IMG/VR virus record: IMGVR_UViG_3300036401_000116 | Coordinates: 1 to 39,284 of that record | Origin: a virus | Direction: 5' to 3' (one strand) | Length of the DNA: 39,284 bases | In this document: one piece after another, positions 23,494 to 32,109 of the stretch | How the letters are laid out: the number at the start of each line of letters is the position of its first letter | How positions within the stretch are numbered: position 1 is the first letter of the stretch | Program-made: the position numbers and the translations under genes | Notes under the pieces: model-generated | The model's input: only the letters and a program-made list of their open reading frames with translations | Told to the model about the DNA's origin: nothing | Databases searched by the model: none

Positions 23494-24834
23494 ATGCCGA
23501 CAATCGGACGAGACCCGGAGATCACCAAGAACGAGATCGAAGCTGGTAGGCGCGGCGGTGAAGCTGCGCAGGCCGCCTCCGACTCGATCGACAAGACCTA
23601 CGAGAGCGGTGAGAGGAACGCCACTCAGATGGCTTCCGTGTTCGGCAGCGCAGAGGCCCAGGGCGAGCAGAACAAGGAGACGAGGCGCAGCAACCAGATG
23701 CGCGAGGCGCAGACCAGCGACCAGCAAGACATCGAGATGGCTGATCGCGGTCTCGAGCAGCAAGGCCCCTCCCGCGCCGATCGTCTCCGTCAGGAGATGG
23801 AGAACGGACGGCAGTCGGCGCAGATGGACAAGCCTCTCGAGGTGCAGGGCCCGGACAGCAAGACCGGCACCGTGCAACAGACCGAGCAGAGGAAGTCACT
23901 CGACACCGAGAAGATGGCCGCTGCCAAGCTGAACTCACAGGCGCACATGCTGGAGGCTAGCAAGCGTCTGCAGGACGCCAGGATCAAGGGTGACACCGAA
24001 GGCGAGAAGGCGGCGATCAAGGATCTCCACGAGCCGATTGTCAGTGCGGCGAAGCTCTACGACGACGGGAAGAACCCGAACAAGGGGTTCGACGACGCGC
24101 AATGGAACCAGCTCAAGAGCCTCGCCACGATCGAGGGGAAGGGGAACCCTGACCCGTCACTCCAGCAGGAGATCGCGAACAAGAAGTTCGGGCCTGCGGT
24201 CAGTCGGTTCCTGCAGAGCCACCTCAACTTCCAGGCCCTCAAGTTCACTGCCGGCACCGGCCACCTGCCTGACGGCAAGCTGGTCGACATGGCGAGTCCA
24301 GAGTGGCAGGCGTTCGGGACGACGGCCGGCGCCGTGCAGAGTTGGTTGGCGATGTCGGACGCGATGACCGGCGGTCTGACTTCGTTCGGGATGAAGATCA
24401 ACTCGATCGCCGACAAGAACGCGGTGATCAACCGGATGTCGGCTACGGCTATGCTCGAAGGCATGAAGCCGTTGACTCCTCAAGGCGGCTCCAACCCAGT
24501 GCCGTCTCAAGGAGGCGCAAGTGCCAGACCTCAACAACCCGGATCTGGAGCCGAAGGCTCCCCCCCACCCGACATCCGTCGCCAGCGAAGAGCCCTTGGC
24601 GGGCCAAACTCAAACGCTGCCACAGACGAGCAGCAGCTCCAGGAGCGCGAGCAGCGAGGGATCGACTTCCAGCAATCCGTCGACGAGCGGCGGCGGGGCA
24701 ATGCCGGGACCGATGAGCAGGAGCGCGAGCAGCGAAGAACCTACGTCCAGCAGCTCGGCGACGAGCGGCGGCGGGGCAAGGTCGGCGACTCTGGAGCAGC
24801 CGAGTCAATCCGAAGAGCAAGGTCAGGATACTGA
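23494..24834 (+). CDS. Putative internal virion protein, C-terminus overprinted
   Basis: The protein is 446 residues from ATG 23494, with a weak site and an A-rich 34-base gap before it. Residues 1-175 are charged and helical (repeated Gln/Glu/Arg), 175-330 form a folded helical region (LHEPIVSAAKLYDDG, FLQSHLNFQALKF, VQSWLAMSDAMTGG), and 343-446 are low-complexity with two 26-residue repeats containing REQRxxxxQQ and DERRRG. The last 314 bases are also the start of the next gene, read in another frame. Coding constraint in that tail is doubtful, and the folded part ends before it. It is probably another ejected or head-internal protein. Confidence 0.65.
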   Translation: MPTIGRDPEITKNEIEAGRRGGEAAQAASDSIDKTYESGERNATQMASVFGSAEAQGEQNKETRRSNQMREAQTSDQQDIEMADRGLEQQGPSRADRLRQEMENGRQSAQMDKPLEVQGPDSKTGTVQQTEQRKSLDTEKMAAAKLNSQAHMLEASKRLQDARIKGDTEGEKAAIKDLHEPIVSAAKLYDDGKNPNKGFDDAQWNQLKSLATIEGKGNPDPSLQQEIANKKFGPAVSRFLQSHLNFQALKFTAGTGHLPDGKLVDMASPEWQAFGTTAGAVQSWLAMSDAMTGGLTSFGMKINSIADKNAVINRMSATAMLEGMKPLTPQGGSNPVPSQGGASARPQQPGSGAEGSPPPDIRRQRRALGGPNSNAATDEQQLQEREQRGIDFQQSVDERRRGNAGTDEQEREQRRTYVQQLGDERRRGKVGDSGAAESIRRARSGY

Positions 24835-27800
24835 TCAGGGCGGAGAGGGTGGCGAAGAGCCACAGGGCGACGAGGAGCCGCAGGGCCCTGGTGGCCACAC
24901 CCCAAGCAGCTTTCTCGCCACTGAGCAGGTCGGCTGGCTGACCAAGGACATCAACAAGGCGGTTCGATCTGGGGACTCGAAGACCGCCGCCAGGTTGATG
25001 GACGAGCAGTTCGCCAAGGTGATGGAGGGACTGCACACGCAGGAGTTCCTCAGTCAGGCGCAGCATCCTCTGTTGGCGAGTCCCAACATGGAGAAGTCCC
25101 GGCCAGAGGTTGCCATGGCCGCGGTGGCTTCTCAGGTCGCGCGCCGCGAGATGATGATCGGCGACGTGCTGCAGCGGCACGACTGGGGGAGCATCCAGAG
25201 CTACGGCGACTCGATCGTGGAACGCTACAAGACGCGCAACAAGGCGCCGCTGATCAACGAGACCGCAGGCATGACCCCGCAGCAACTGCAGGACATGACC
25301 TACCAGTTCGAGCCTGTCCGCGTGGATCCGAACGAGGTGGCGCAGTTCAGGCAGCGTCTGGTGAAGCTCGACCAGGAGATGAGGCCGCTCGGCACCTCCG
25401 TCTGGACGGACACTAGAACGGCACGCATCGCCAAGATCCTGAACGTCGAGGCGGGCCCAGGCACTCCAGGCTACCTGAAGAGCGAAGAGCAGAGCATCAC
25501 AGGACAGATGTCGCTACCAGAGCGCGCGCTGCTGCAGGTCAGGTTTGGCGCTGAGGAAGCGGCCCAGGAGACCATCGACATCGCAGAGGGTGTAGCGTCA
25601 ACGTTGGAGACGCTTGGCTCGAGGTCGCTCGACGCGCTGACTGGCGGAAACGGCGCCGCGCACTACAACCCGCCTACGAACTGGGTGCAGGACGCGGAAG
25701 GTAAGTGGTGGAACAACGGCGGCAAGGTCGGCGTGAGCGAGATCACCTCGGCCATTTGGTATCAGATGACCGGCCACCTGATCCAGAAGGAGATGCAGGA
25801 CTACGGCGACGCGAAGTCCGCGGCGATCATGCGCGAGAGCGGGATCGAGTCGTTGGCTACCGGCGTCGGCCACGTCATCGGCTCGTTCGCCCCCTACATG
25901 GCGACTGGCGGTGTCGCCACGAAGTGGATCACCAAGGGGCTTGGTTGGTTGGCGACTGGTGGAAAGGCTGTGGAGAGTCTGGGGAGAGCCGCCAAGATCA
26001 CCCAGTGGCTCGCTGAGGGTGCCGGCGCTGCTGCCGGCATGGGTGCCTACGAGGGCGTGAAGAACGGCAAGATCGAGGGCTACGGCGTCGCCTTCGCTGA
26101 GGGCGCCAAGATGGGCCTCCTGATGATGATGATGGGGGCCATGGGCCGCAGCACGGAGCGGCTCCTGAACCGGACGATCGGCATCCCGGCAAAGCTCGCT
26201 CAGGTTCTGTCTGGGGCTGCTGAGGGTGTTGGCTTCGCCCACCTGGACCCACACACCTGGGAGCTCGGTTGGCAGTTCCTGAAGAACCCCAACGCCGACA
26301 CCTTCGCCCCCTACGCCAAGGTCATGGCGATCAACTCGATCGCGATGGCGGCGATCAAGGGCGCCACCGGCACGACCCCTGGCGGCATGGCCGGCGAGGG
26401 GCTTCGTGACCTCCGTCAGCAACAAGAGCTGTCCAAGACTGCTGCTGGCGCTGCTGCTCCAGAAGAGGTGGCTGCCTCGGCAACCGAAGCGGGGGTCTCA
26501 ACAGAGACCCTGGGAGCTCACGGAGAGGCGCTGCGGCAGCGGGAGGTGACGGCAGGGAAGCTGCCGGAGCAGGCGCTGGAGGCACACCAGCGCGCCCAGG
26601 AGACCGGGGAACGGCTCAACCTGGAGCGCACCGGACTTGCTTCCACCGAAGGTGAAAAGCAGGACGTGCGGTTCTCCACCGTGGAGGAGCTGCGGCGGAT
26701 CAAGGAGATGCCCGCCGGCCACGAGAAGAACCAGGCGATCATCGATGCGCTCAACAGGTCGCGTGGGGCCCTGGGCAAGAGCTTCGCCAAGTTCGCCGAG
26801 GACGTGGTTCCCAAGGTGATCGAGGGCAAGGAACTCGGCAAGGCGAAGGAGATCACCGAGGCCGGGAAGGTCGTCAGCAAGATGCTTGGCGTCCAATACC
26901 GACCGAGGGAAGCTCCGAAGGTCGAAGAGAAACTTCCCGAGTGGGTCAGACAGTCAATGGTGGAGAGTGGCAAGAACCCATCGCGCATGTTCAACGAGGT
27001 CGATGCGTCAAGGCCGGGCTTCGCTGAGATGGTCGCCAAGGATCCCGTCGTGCAGAAGATGCCTACTGATCTTCGCGAACGGGCTCAGCGCGGAGATCTG
27101 TCGGTCGCGGAGTATCAGGCCGAGGTGAAGCGCCAGAAGGAGTCGCACGACTTCATCCAGCACATTCAGAGGGAGCCGACGGAGGGCACCGTCGCCGAAG
27201 CCCGCGCACCCTCTCCGCCAGCAGAAGGCACCCCAGCGTCCCAGCGGATGCAGCCGTCACTCGAGCAGGAAGGCGTGCCAGGCACCGCCAAGATCCGAGC
27301 CAGCGACGTGCTCAGGGACATGCAGGGCTACGAGGGTGACCCGGTGCGCGTCCCCATCCGCCAGGGAGTCGGCGTCAGGGGTCACAGCACCAAGGGTATC
27401 CTGGGCTGGTTCCACACCCACGAGAACATCGTGCGCATGGAGGGCGCCAGGGACATCGTTACCGGGGCGCACGAGTGGTCGCACGCCATGGACCGTGCCG
27501 CTGGCTTCTACTCGGAAGGAGCCAGGGAGGTGGCCGGGCTCAAGGCTGCAGCCGCCACCTACCCTGGCTTGGAGAAGCTCCCAGAGAAGCAGCAACGCAG
27601 TGAGGGTTGGGCCGAGTTCTGGGCACGGCACATGCTCGACGACCCAGACCTCAAGAAGGACACCGGCGCCTTCCACGACGAGGCGATGAAGTGGTTGGCT
27701 CAACCACAGCAGGCCGAGATTCGCGCGCAGGTCGAGAGAGTCCAGAGCTCACTGCGGCAGTATCGAGACCAGGGTGCGGTGAAGCGCGGCGAAGCGGCAA

Positions 27801-30517
27801 TTCACTTCTACGACGACGAGAAGAGCATCCAGGAACTCAAGTCAGTCGGCGTGATGAAGGACACGCTGCCGCACAAAGCCGCTGGCTTCTTCCGAAAGCT
27901 GACCACGGCCTTTCGGAAGGCTGTGACTGACGATCTGGTCGGCCTGAAGAACGCTCAGTTCGAAGCGTTGAAGAGGGAGCTCGGTAGCAAGGAGGCGGCG
28001 CAGAAGGCTCTCGAGGAAACGCCGATCACCGCCAACCCGGCGAGGTTGATGGATGTCTTGAGGATGACCGCCAGCAAGCAGGCAGAGAGGTTCTTGCTGC
28101 ACTCCACTCACAACTTGAAGGGTGAGCGCACTGGCATCTCAGGTCAGGAGGCTCTTGGAAGTTTCGACAGCAGGCAGCAGCGAGTCGATTTCGAGAACTA
28201 CCTTCGAGCCAAGCGAGAGCTCGAGGACATCGAGAAGGGCAAAGAGACGACCATCAGCAAGCAGGACAACCTGACGACGGTCGCCAAGCTCGAGACCAAA
28301 GACTTCGTGGATCGTGCCGAGGCGCTGAAGCAATACGACAATCGAGTCATCGACTACGGCACGGAGGGCGGCCTCTGGAGTAACGAGCAAGCTGACGCGA
28401 TCAAGAACGCCTACAAGGTCTACGTTCCGTTCATGCGCTTCCTGGAAGGCCCGAAGGTGATCGCGCCAGGTCGCGGAGTTGCCGAGCGTGGCACAGGGGT
28501 CCGCAGTTCTCACGGTTCGCAGCTCGAGATCGTCGATCCGCTCACCTCGATCGCGGACATGACCAGGAACGTCATCACCAAGGCTCAGCAGAACATGGTG
28601 ATGAAGGCGATGGTGAAGTTCGGCCTGCATCACGAAGGCGTTGGCAGCTTCGTCACTGAGGTGAAGCGCGGCCTCCTTCCGAAGGATCACCCGCTCCAGG
28701 AGATCGTCAAGGCTTTGCAGGCTGGTGCGCAGAGCGATCAGGCCTCAATGGCTCTCGACAAGGTTGGCGAGCTTCTCGAGTCGATGGAGAAGGCTGGGGA
28801 GATTGGTGCCATGGTCACCCTCTTCGGCCAACAGACCATCCCGAAGGGGAGCAAGCCGTTGATCGCGCACACGCTTCACCTGACGGAGGAAGAGATCAAC
28901 GAGTTGCCGACTGAACGCGCACAGAAGATGGCTCGAGAGAAGAACGGGAAACTGCTGTGGCTCGAGACCGACCTCGAAGCCTACGACGCGCTGATGGGCA
29001 TCGCATCTCCGCAGAGCTTCGTCGATCTGATGCCGGCCTTTGCCAGAGCGATCGTGGAGAAGCCGGCGAAGTGGTTGCGCGCTGGGGCCACCGTCGCTGC
29101 GCCTGCATTCGCTGCGCGCAACCAGGTCAGAGACGTGATCCAGAATGCGGTCTACTCCGGCGGTGACGGCAACCCAGTGGCAGCTGTCGGTCGAGCGATC
29201 AAGGGCGCGATGCAGGTCATCGGTGGGAGTGAGGAATCCCAACTGTGGGACGCTCTCGGCGGTAGTGCGTCCACGTTCCACAGCACGGAGATCGCCGCTG
29301 GAAGGGCGGCGCCGATCCTGAGCGGTGAGTCGCGCGGAGTGATGACCAACCTGAAGTTTGCCTATGGCAAGATGGTCGACGCCATCGGCACGCCCGAGTC
29401 GTTCCTCCGCGTCCAGGAGATGAAGATGGCTAGGGACAAGGCGCTGGCGGAGGGCAAGCCGACGCTCGAAGCCAACCTGCTCGGACTCGAGGCTGGCCGC
29501 GAGAGCGGGATCAACTACGCGCGCATGGGATCCCTGGTGCGCGGCCTGAACCGGATCACCCCCTACACCGGGGCATCAGTCAACGCGACCGGCAAGTTCC
29601 TCCGTCAGCTCAGTGGGGCAGACGGAGGCAATGTCGCCTTGAAGACGATGCTGCGTGGTTTCACTTCGATCACGGTGCCGACCTTGGCGCTGTGGTGGCT
29701 CAACAAGGACAAGGAGTGGTATCAGCAGCTGCCAGAGTGGGAGAGGCTCAACTACTGGCACATCGACCTTCCGTTCGGAATTGGAAGGTTGAAGATCAGC
29801 AAGCCGTTCGAGCTTGGAAGGTTGTTCGGGAACCTGCCGGAGCATGTGTTCGACCTGATGCACGGCAGCAACCCGATGAGCACTGGCAAGGTCATGGGGG
29901 ACTTCTTCCAAAGCCTTCTGCCGAACTCGATGATGCCAGCTTTCATGGCTCCGATCGTCGCTGCCTGGGCTAACAAGGATCCGTTCACCGGCAGGTCGAT
30001 CGTGCCCGACTGGATGGAGCGAAGCCGGCTGCCGCACGACCAGGTGACCGCCTACACCAGGTGGTATGGCAAGATGCTCTCTGATGCCTTCCTGCTGACC
30101 GGGCTCGATGTTTCACCGATGCACATCGAGCACTTCACCAACCAGATGACTGGTGGAATGATCGGCCGAGTCAGCGACTTCACCGAGTCGATGGCCGAGC
30201 TTGGTGGGTTCGTGAAGTCTCACGAGCACCTGCACGCTACTGATATCCCAGTGGTCGGCACGATGTTCGGTCGAGGAGACTTCACTCAAAGCCGCGACGT
30301 GCAGAAGATCTTCGATCTTAGTTCGGAGTTCGAACAGAAGGCCGGCAGCAAGCAGTTGACCATCGACGACCGTCGACAGCAGCACCAGGTCGACATGGCG
30401 AAGAAGCGCATCAGCCTGATCATGGGCCAGGCCAGGGATGGGAAGATCTCTCGCGACGACGCGAACAAGCAAGCCTACGATGTCGCCCACGACGCCCTAG
30501 AAAGGTTCAAACCATGA
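24521..30517 (+). CDS. Giant polyvalent virion protein with zincin motif and LPD38-like end
   Basis: The protein is 1,998 residues from GTG 24521, chosen because AAGGAGG lies six bases upstream. Residues 1-125 are Ser/Gly/Glu low-complexity. A helical hydrophobic region with Gly/Ala-rich segments (about 445-560) could insert in membranes. Residues 984-988 read HEWSH, with a Glu near 1028-1031 in the phrase EGWAEFWARH, giving a gluzincin-like HExxH plus distant Glu. From about 1640 the sequence follows the large polyvalent domain LPD38 (RITPYTGASVNATGKFLRQL, then LPEWERLNYWHIDLP, KPFELGRLFGNLPEHVFD). Such proteins are packaged and ejected with the genome. I see no transglycosylase or RNA-polymerase motifs. 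Confidence 0.75.
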   Translation: MPDLNNPDLEPKAPPHPTSVASEEPLAGQTQTLPQTSSSSRSASSEGSTSSNPSTSGGGAMPGPMSRSASSEEPTSSSSATSGGGARSATLEQPSQSEEQGQDTDQGGEGGEEPQGDEEPQGPGGHTPSSFLATEQVGWLTKDINKAVRSGDSKTAARLMDEQFAKVMEGLHTQEFLSQAQHPLLASPNMEKSRPEVAMAAVASQVARREMMIGDVLQRHDWGSIQSYGDSIVERYKTRNKAPLINETAGMTPQQLQDMTYQFEPVRVDPNEVAQFRQRLVKLDQEMRPLGTSVWTDTRTARIAKILNVEAGPGTPGYLKSEEQSITGQMSLPERALLQVRFGAEEAAQETIDIAEGVASTLETLGSRSLDALTGGNGAAHYNPPTNWVQDAEGKWWNNGGKVGVSEITSAIWYQMTGHLIQKEMQDYGDAKSAAIMRESGIESLATGVGHVIGSFAPYMATGGVATKWITKGLGWLATGGKAVESLGRAAKITQWLAEGAGAAAGMGAYEGVKNGKIEGYGVAFAEGAKMGLLMMMMGAMGRSTERLLNRTIGIPAKLAQVLSGAAEGVGFAHLDPHTWELGWQFLKNPNADTFAPYAKVMAINSIAMAAIKGATGTTPGGMAGEGLRDLRQQQELSKTAAGAAAPEEVAASATEAGVSTETLGAHGEALRQREVTAGKLPEQALEAHQRAQETGERLNLERTGLASTEGEKQDVRFSTVEELRRIKEMPAGHEKNQAIIDALNRSRGALGKSFAKFAEDVVPKVIEGKELGKAKEITEAGKVVSKMLGVQYRPREAPKVEEKLPEWVRQSMVESGKNPSRMFNEVDASRPGFAEMVAKDPVVQKMPTDLRERAQRGDLSVAEYQAEVKRQKESHDFIQHIQREPTEGTVAEARAPSPPAEGTPASQRMQPSLEQEGVPGTAKIRASDVLRDMQGYEGDPVRVPIRQGVGVRGHSTKGILGWFHTHENIVRMEGARDIVTGAHEWSHAMDRAAGFYSEGAREVAGLKAAAATYPGLEKLPEKQQRSEGWAEFWARHMLDDPDLKKDTGAFHDEAMKWLAQPQQAEIRAQVERVQSSLRQYRDQGAVKRGEAAIHFYDDEKSIQELKSVGVMKDTLPHKAAGFFRKLTTAFRKAVTDDLVGLKNAQFEALKRELGSKEAAQKALEETPITANPARLMDVLRMTASKQAERFLLHSTHNLKGERTGISGQEALGSFDSRQQRVDFENYLRAKRELEDIEKGKETTISKQDNLTTVAKLETKDFVDRAEALKQYDNRVIDYGTEGGLWSNEQADAIKNAYKVYVPFMRFLEGPKVIAPGRGVAERGTGVRSSHGSQLEIVDPLTSIADMTRNVITKAQQNMVMKAMVKFGLHHEGVGSFVTEVKRGLLPKDHPLQEIVKALQAGAQSDQASMALDKVGELLESMEKAGEIGAMVTLFGQQTIPKGSKPLIAHTLHLTEEEINELPTERAQKMAREKNGKLLWLETDLEAYDALMGIASPQSFVDLMPAFARAIVEKPAKWLRAGATVAAPAFAARNQVRDVIQNAVYSGGDGNPVAAVGRAIKGAMQVIGGSEESQLWDALGGSASTFHSTEIAAGRAAPILSGESRGVMTNLKFAYGKMVDAIGTPESFLRVQEMKMARDKALAEGKPTLEANLLGLEAGRESGINYARMGSLVRGLNRITPYTGASVNATGKFLRQLSGADGGNVALKTMLRGFTSITVPTLALWWLNKDKEWYQQLPEWERLNYWHIDLPFGIGRLKISKPFELGRLFGNLPEHVFDLMHGSNPMSTGKVMGDFFQSLLPNSMMPAFMAPIVAAWANKDPFTGRSIVPDWMERSRLPHDQVTAYTRWYGKMLSDAFLLTGLDVSPMHIEHFTNQMTGGMIGRVSDFTESMAELGGFVKSHEHLHATDIPVVGTMFGRGDFTQSRDVQKIFDLSSEFEQKAGSKQLTIDDRRQQHQVDMAKKRISLIMGQARDGKISRDDANKQAYDVAHDALERFKP
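24640..24779 (+). repeat. 78-base tandem repeat inside a two-frame overlap
   Basis: A 78-base unit starting CAGGAGCGCGAGCAGCGA at 24640 recurs at 24718 after exactly 26 codons, with matching GACGAGCGGCGGCGGGGCAA near 24681 and 24759. Both overlapping genes translate it: Arg/Glu/Gln-rich repeats in one frame and Ser/Gly-rich repeats (SASSE and STSGGGA type) in the other. Confidence 0.85.
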
Positions 30518-30909
30518 AGCTCCTCCTGTTCGCTCTCCTCCTCTGCTTTCTACCGTCCTGCCAAGCCTTTCGCGACCTCGCAAAAGACGAAGCGAGGAAG
30601 TTCTGGAACGAAGAAGCCAGGCCAGTGATCGAGGAGAAGATCACCGCGAAGCTCAACGAGAAGGCGCCGCAGCTCGTCGCTCAACTCGACACCAACAAGA
30701 ACGGGCGCGTCGAGCTCGACGAGATCAAGGGACTCAACGTGAAGGATCCACAGCTGTGGCTGACGGTGATGAACCTCATCGGCACCCTGCTGGTCGCCAA
30801 CGGGAGCAAAAAGCGTGATGACCAACTCTGGGACTCGCATGCGGACACGAAGGTCGCAATGGCCACTTCTGGCGTCCCTGTTCGCGGCTTCAGCGGCAAC
30901 AGCAGCTAG
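30514..30909 (+). CDS. Lipoprotein with EF-hand calcium loop (131 aa)
   Basis: The start ATG 30514 overlaps the giant gene's stop (ATGA). Residues 1-15 are a signal peptide with lipobox LPSC (Cys16). After a helical segment, residues 59-70 (DTNKNGRVELDE) are a canonical EF-hand loop: Asp, Asn, Asn at 1, 3 and 5, Gly at 6, Val at 8, Glu at 12. A hydrophobic stretch at about 81-97 may be a membrane-associated helix. It is first of four small exported or membrane proteins after the structural genes, the usual place for lysis functions. No lytic domain is visible. It may be a calcium-dependent envelope protein or a superinfection-exclusion lipoprotein. Confidence 0.7.
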   Translation: MKLLLFALLLCFLPSCQAFRDLAKDEARKFWNEEARPVIEEKITAKLNEKAPQLVAQLDTNKNGRVELDEIKGLNVKDPQLWLTVMNLIGTLLVANGSKKRDDQLWDSHADTKVAMATSGVPVRGFSGNSS

Positions 30910-31030
30910 TTGCGTCCACACCTTCGACGCGGTGTCAGCGTTGCCCGACGGCTACTGGACTGCGACCTACAACCTTTTTGACGGAGTGCTCTCGGACCTA
31001 TGGTCTCTTCTAGCGATGATCTTGCCGTGA
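30818..31030 (+). CDS. Small exported peptide, possible lipoprotein (70 aa)
   Basis: The chosen start is ATG 30818 (an in-frame GTG lies three bases upstream). It overlaps the previous gene by 92 bases and the next by 31. The N-terminus RTRRSQW plus the Ala-rich segment LLASLFAASAATAASC is a signal peptide with an approximate lipobox ending at the Cys. A second hydrophobic segment (LSDLWSLLAMILP) ends the protein. A small lipoprotein or a holin-like double-membrane peptide is possible. No family was recognised, and overlap on both sides lowers certainty. Confidence 0.45.
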   Translation: MTNSGTRMRTRRSQWPLLASLFAASAATAASCVHTFDAVSALPDGYWTATYNLFDGVLSDLWSLLAMILP

Positions 31031-31290
31031 AGATCGACCCAGCCGCGGCCTTCCTCAAACTTGGTCCAGCAGTAGGCGTGATGCTCGCCTTCGCGAGTGG
31101 CGCCGTGTGGATCAACGCGAACTTCCAAGAGCTGTCCTTCAGCAACAAGCAGCTCACGCAAGCGATTGGTCAACTCGAGCACCGCATCGACGGAATGCAG
31201 GACCGATGGACAACGAGAGACATGGCACAGTGGGTCGAGCTCCTGAAAGCGAAGAACTCGACCCTGTTGATTCCCGACGTGCCTCGGTGA
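31000..31290 (+). CDS. Single-membrane-segment coiled-coil protein, holin or spanin candidate
   Basis: The product (96 aa) has one transmembrane segment at about 17-38 (FLKLGPAVGVMLAFASGAVWI) followed by a helix-rich exposed part (FSNKQLTQAIGQLEHRIDGMQDRW) that can form a coiled coil. This is the arrangement of inner-membrane spanins and of some holin-associated proteins. It starts at ATG 31000 within the previous gene and its stop overlaps the next gene as TGATG. With the lipoprotein genes on each side, an inner-membrane/outer-membrane spanin pair is conceivable, but no endolysin lies in this window and no holin family was recognised. Confidence 0.55.
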   Translation: MVSSSDDLAVKIDPAAAFLKLGPAVGVMLAFASGAVWINANFQELSFSNKQLTQAIGQLEHRIDGMQDRWTTRDMAQWVELLKAKNSTLLIPDVPR

Positions 31291-31946
31291 TGTTCAGGAT
31301 CTTCTGGCTCGCCTACTGGACGTTCATCATCCTGCTGTTCGTGGTCCTGCTGAAGGGCTGCGCCTCTCCTCCGCACGCCAAGACCCTTCCGCCTCTCGCG
31401 CGGGCCAAGGAGTCGACGATCGACAAGGTGCTGGAGCGGCCGCTGGTCGACGCCGTGTTGTCGATCCTCGCCGCGGCGCCGCACTACGAGGGGCAGATCA
31501 TCGAGCACTGGGGAACGACGACCGGCCGCAGCCGAGGCGGTGTGAACCCCTACATCTGGCTGCCGAAGACTGATCGGCACCCGAAGGTCGGCGAGGATGT
31601 GGTGCTCAAGTTCACCACACGCGCCCTTGAACCGTTCCCCATCGAAGACATCTACCTGGTCGTCGGCACCAAGATGCTCGACACGCCGGTGGACTTCACG
31701 CCCTATGGAATGCCTGGCTCGCAGCTGCTGATTGATCCTGAGTGGATTGTGCGCGTCCCTGCCAGACAAGATGTTGATGGCATGGTAAGGCACCAAGCAC
31801 AGACCGGCGAGGCTGTGCTTCGGTGGACTGCTCCTGTGTGGTCGGCAGGGATGCGCTTTTTCATCCAGATCGTGACTGCGAGCCCCGGCGAGACAGCTTC
31901 AGGGTTTCTTGCCTCTCATGCCGTAGAAGTCCTAGTCGGCTCATAA
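31290..31946 (+). CDS. Exported lipoprotein (218 aa)
   Basis: ATG 31290 shares a base with the upstream stop. Residues 1-23 form a long hydrophobic segment (WTFIILLFVVLLKGC) with an LKGC lipobox. The following 190 residues have a beta-rich pattern (VVLKFTTRALEPFPIEDIYLVV, then strands to VEVLVGS) and probably fold outside the cytoplasm. This is last gene of the rightward operon, and its final 86 bases are overlapped by the end of the convergent operon. A periplasmic or outer-membrane role (lysis or superinfection exclusion) is plausible. There is no recognised family. Confidence 0.65.
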   Translation: MFRIFWLAYWTFIILLFVVLLKGCASPPHAKTLPPLARAKESTIDKVLERPLVDAVLSILAAAPHYEGQIIEHWGTTTGRSRGGVNPYIWLPKTDRHPKVGEDVVLKFTTRALEPFPIEDIYLVVGTKMLDTPVDFTPYGMPGSQLLIDPEWIVRVPARQDVDGMVRHQAQTGEAVLRWTAPVWSAGMRFFIQIVTASPGETASGFLASHAVEVLVGS

Positions 31947-32109
31947 CCCGGAAGATCGCGATCCCGATCCCGATCGCTGCGCAGTCAGGGCCCTCGATCT
32001 TGAAGACCTTGGCGCGGGTCTCCTCGAGGTCACGCAGCAGCGAGACCATCTCCTTGGTCATCTTCAGGCGCGGCCACTTCTTGACCCGCTTGACCTTCCT
32101 GTTCCTCAC
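31861..32109 (-). CDS. Hypothetical protein at the operon convergence (82 aa)
   Basis: The start is GTG 32109 in a GTGA overlap with the RecU-like gene, which supports translation. Residues 1-40 are basic and helical (RVKKWPRLKMTKEMVSLLRDLEE without a recognised motif beyond that). A short hydrophobic segment follows (CAAIGIGIAIF), and then a basic Arg/Ser tail. The tail is antisense to the last 86 bases of the opposite-strand lipoprotein gene and may be uninformative. No family was recognised. Confidence 0.5.
   Translation of the reverse strand: MRNRKVKRVKKWPRLKMTKEMVSLLRDLEETRAKVFKIEGPDCAAIGIGIAIFRVMSRLGLLRHERQETLKLSRRGSQSRSG

Noticed and set aside
24303-24716. Other frames through the dual-coded overlap
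   Set aside because: They lack starts with a ribosome site and resemble basic shadow sequence.
24521-30517. Virion RNA polymerase as in N4-like phages
   Set aside because: The giant protein has no single-subunit polymerase motifs that I can find; LPD38-type end and HExxH fit better.
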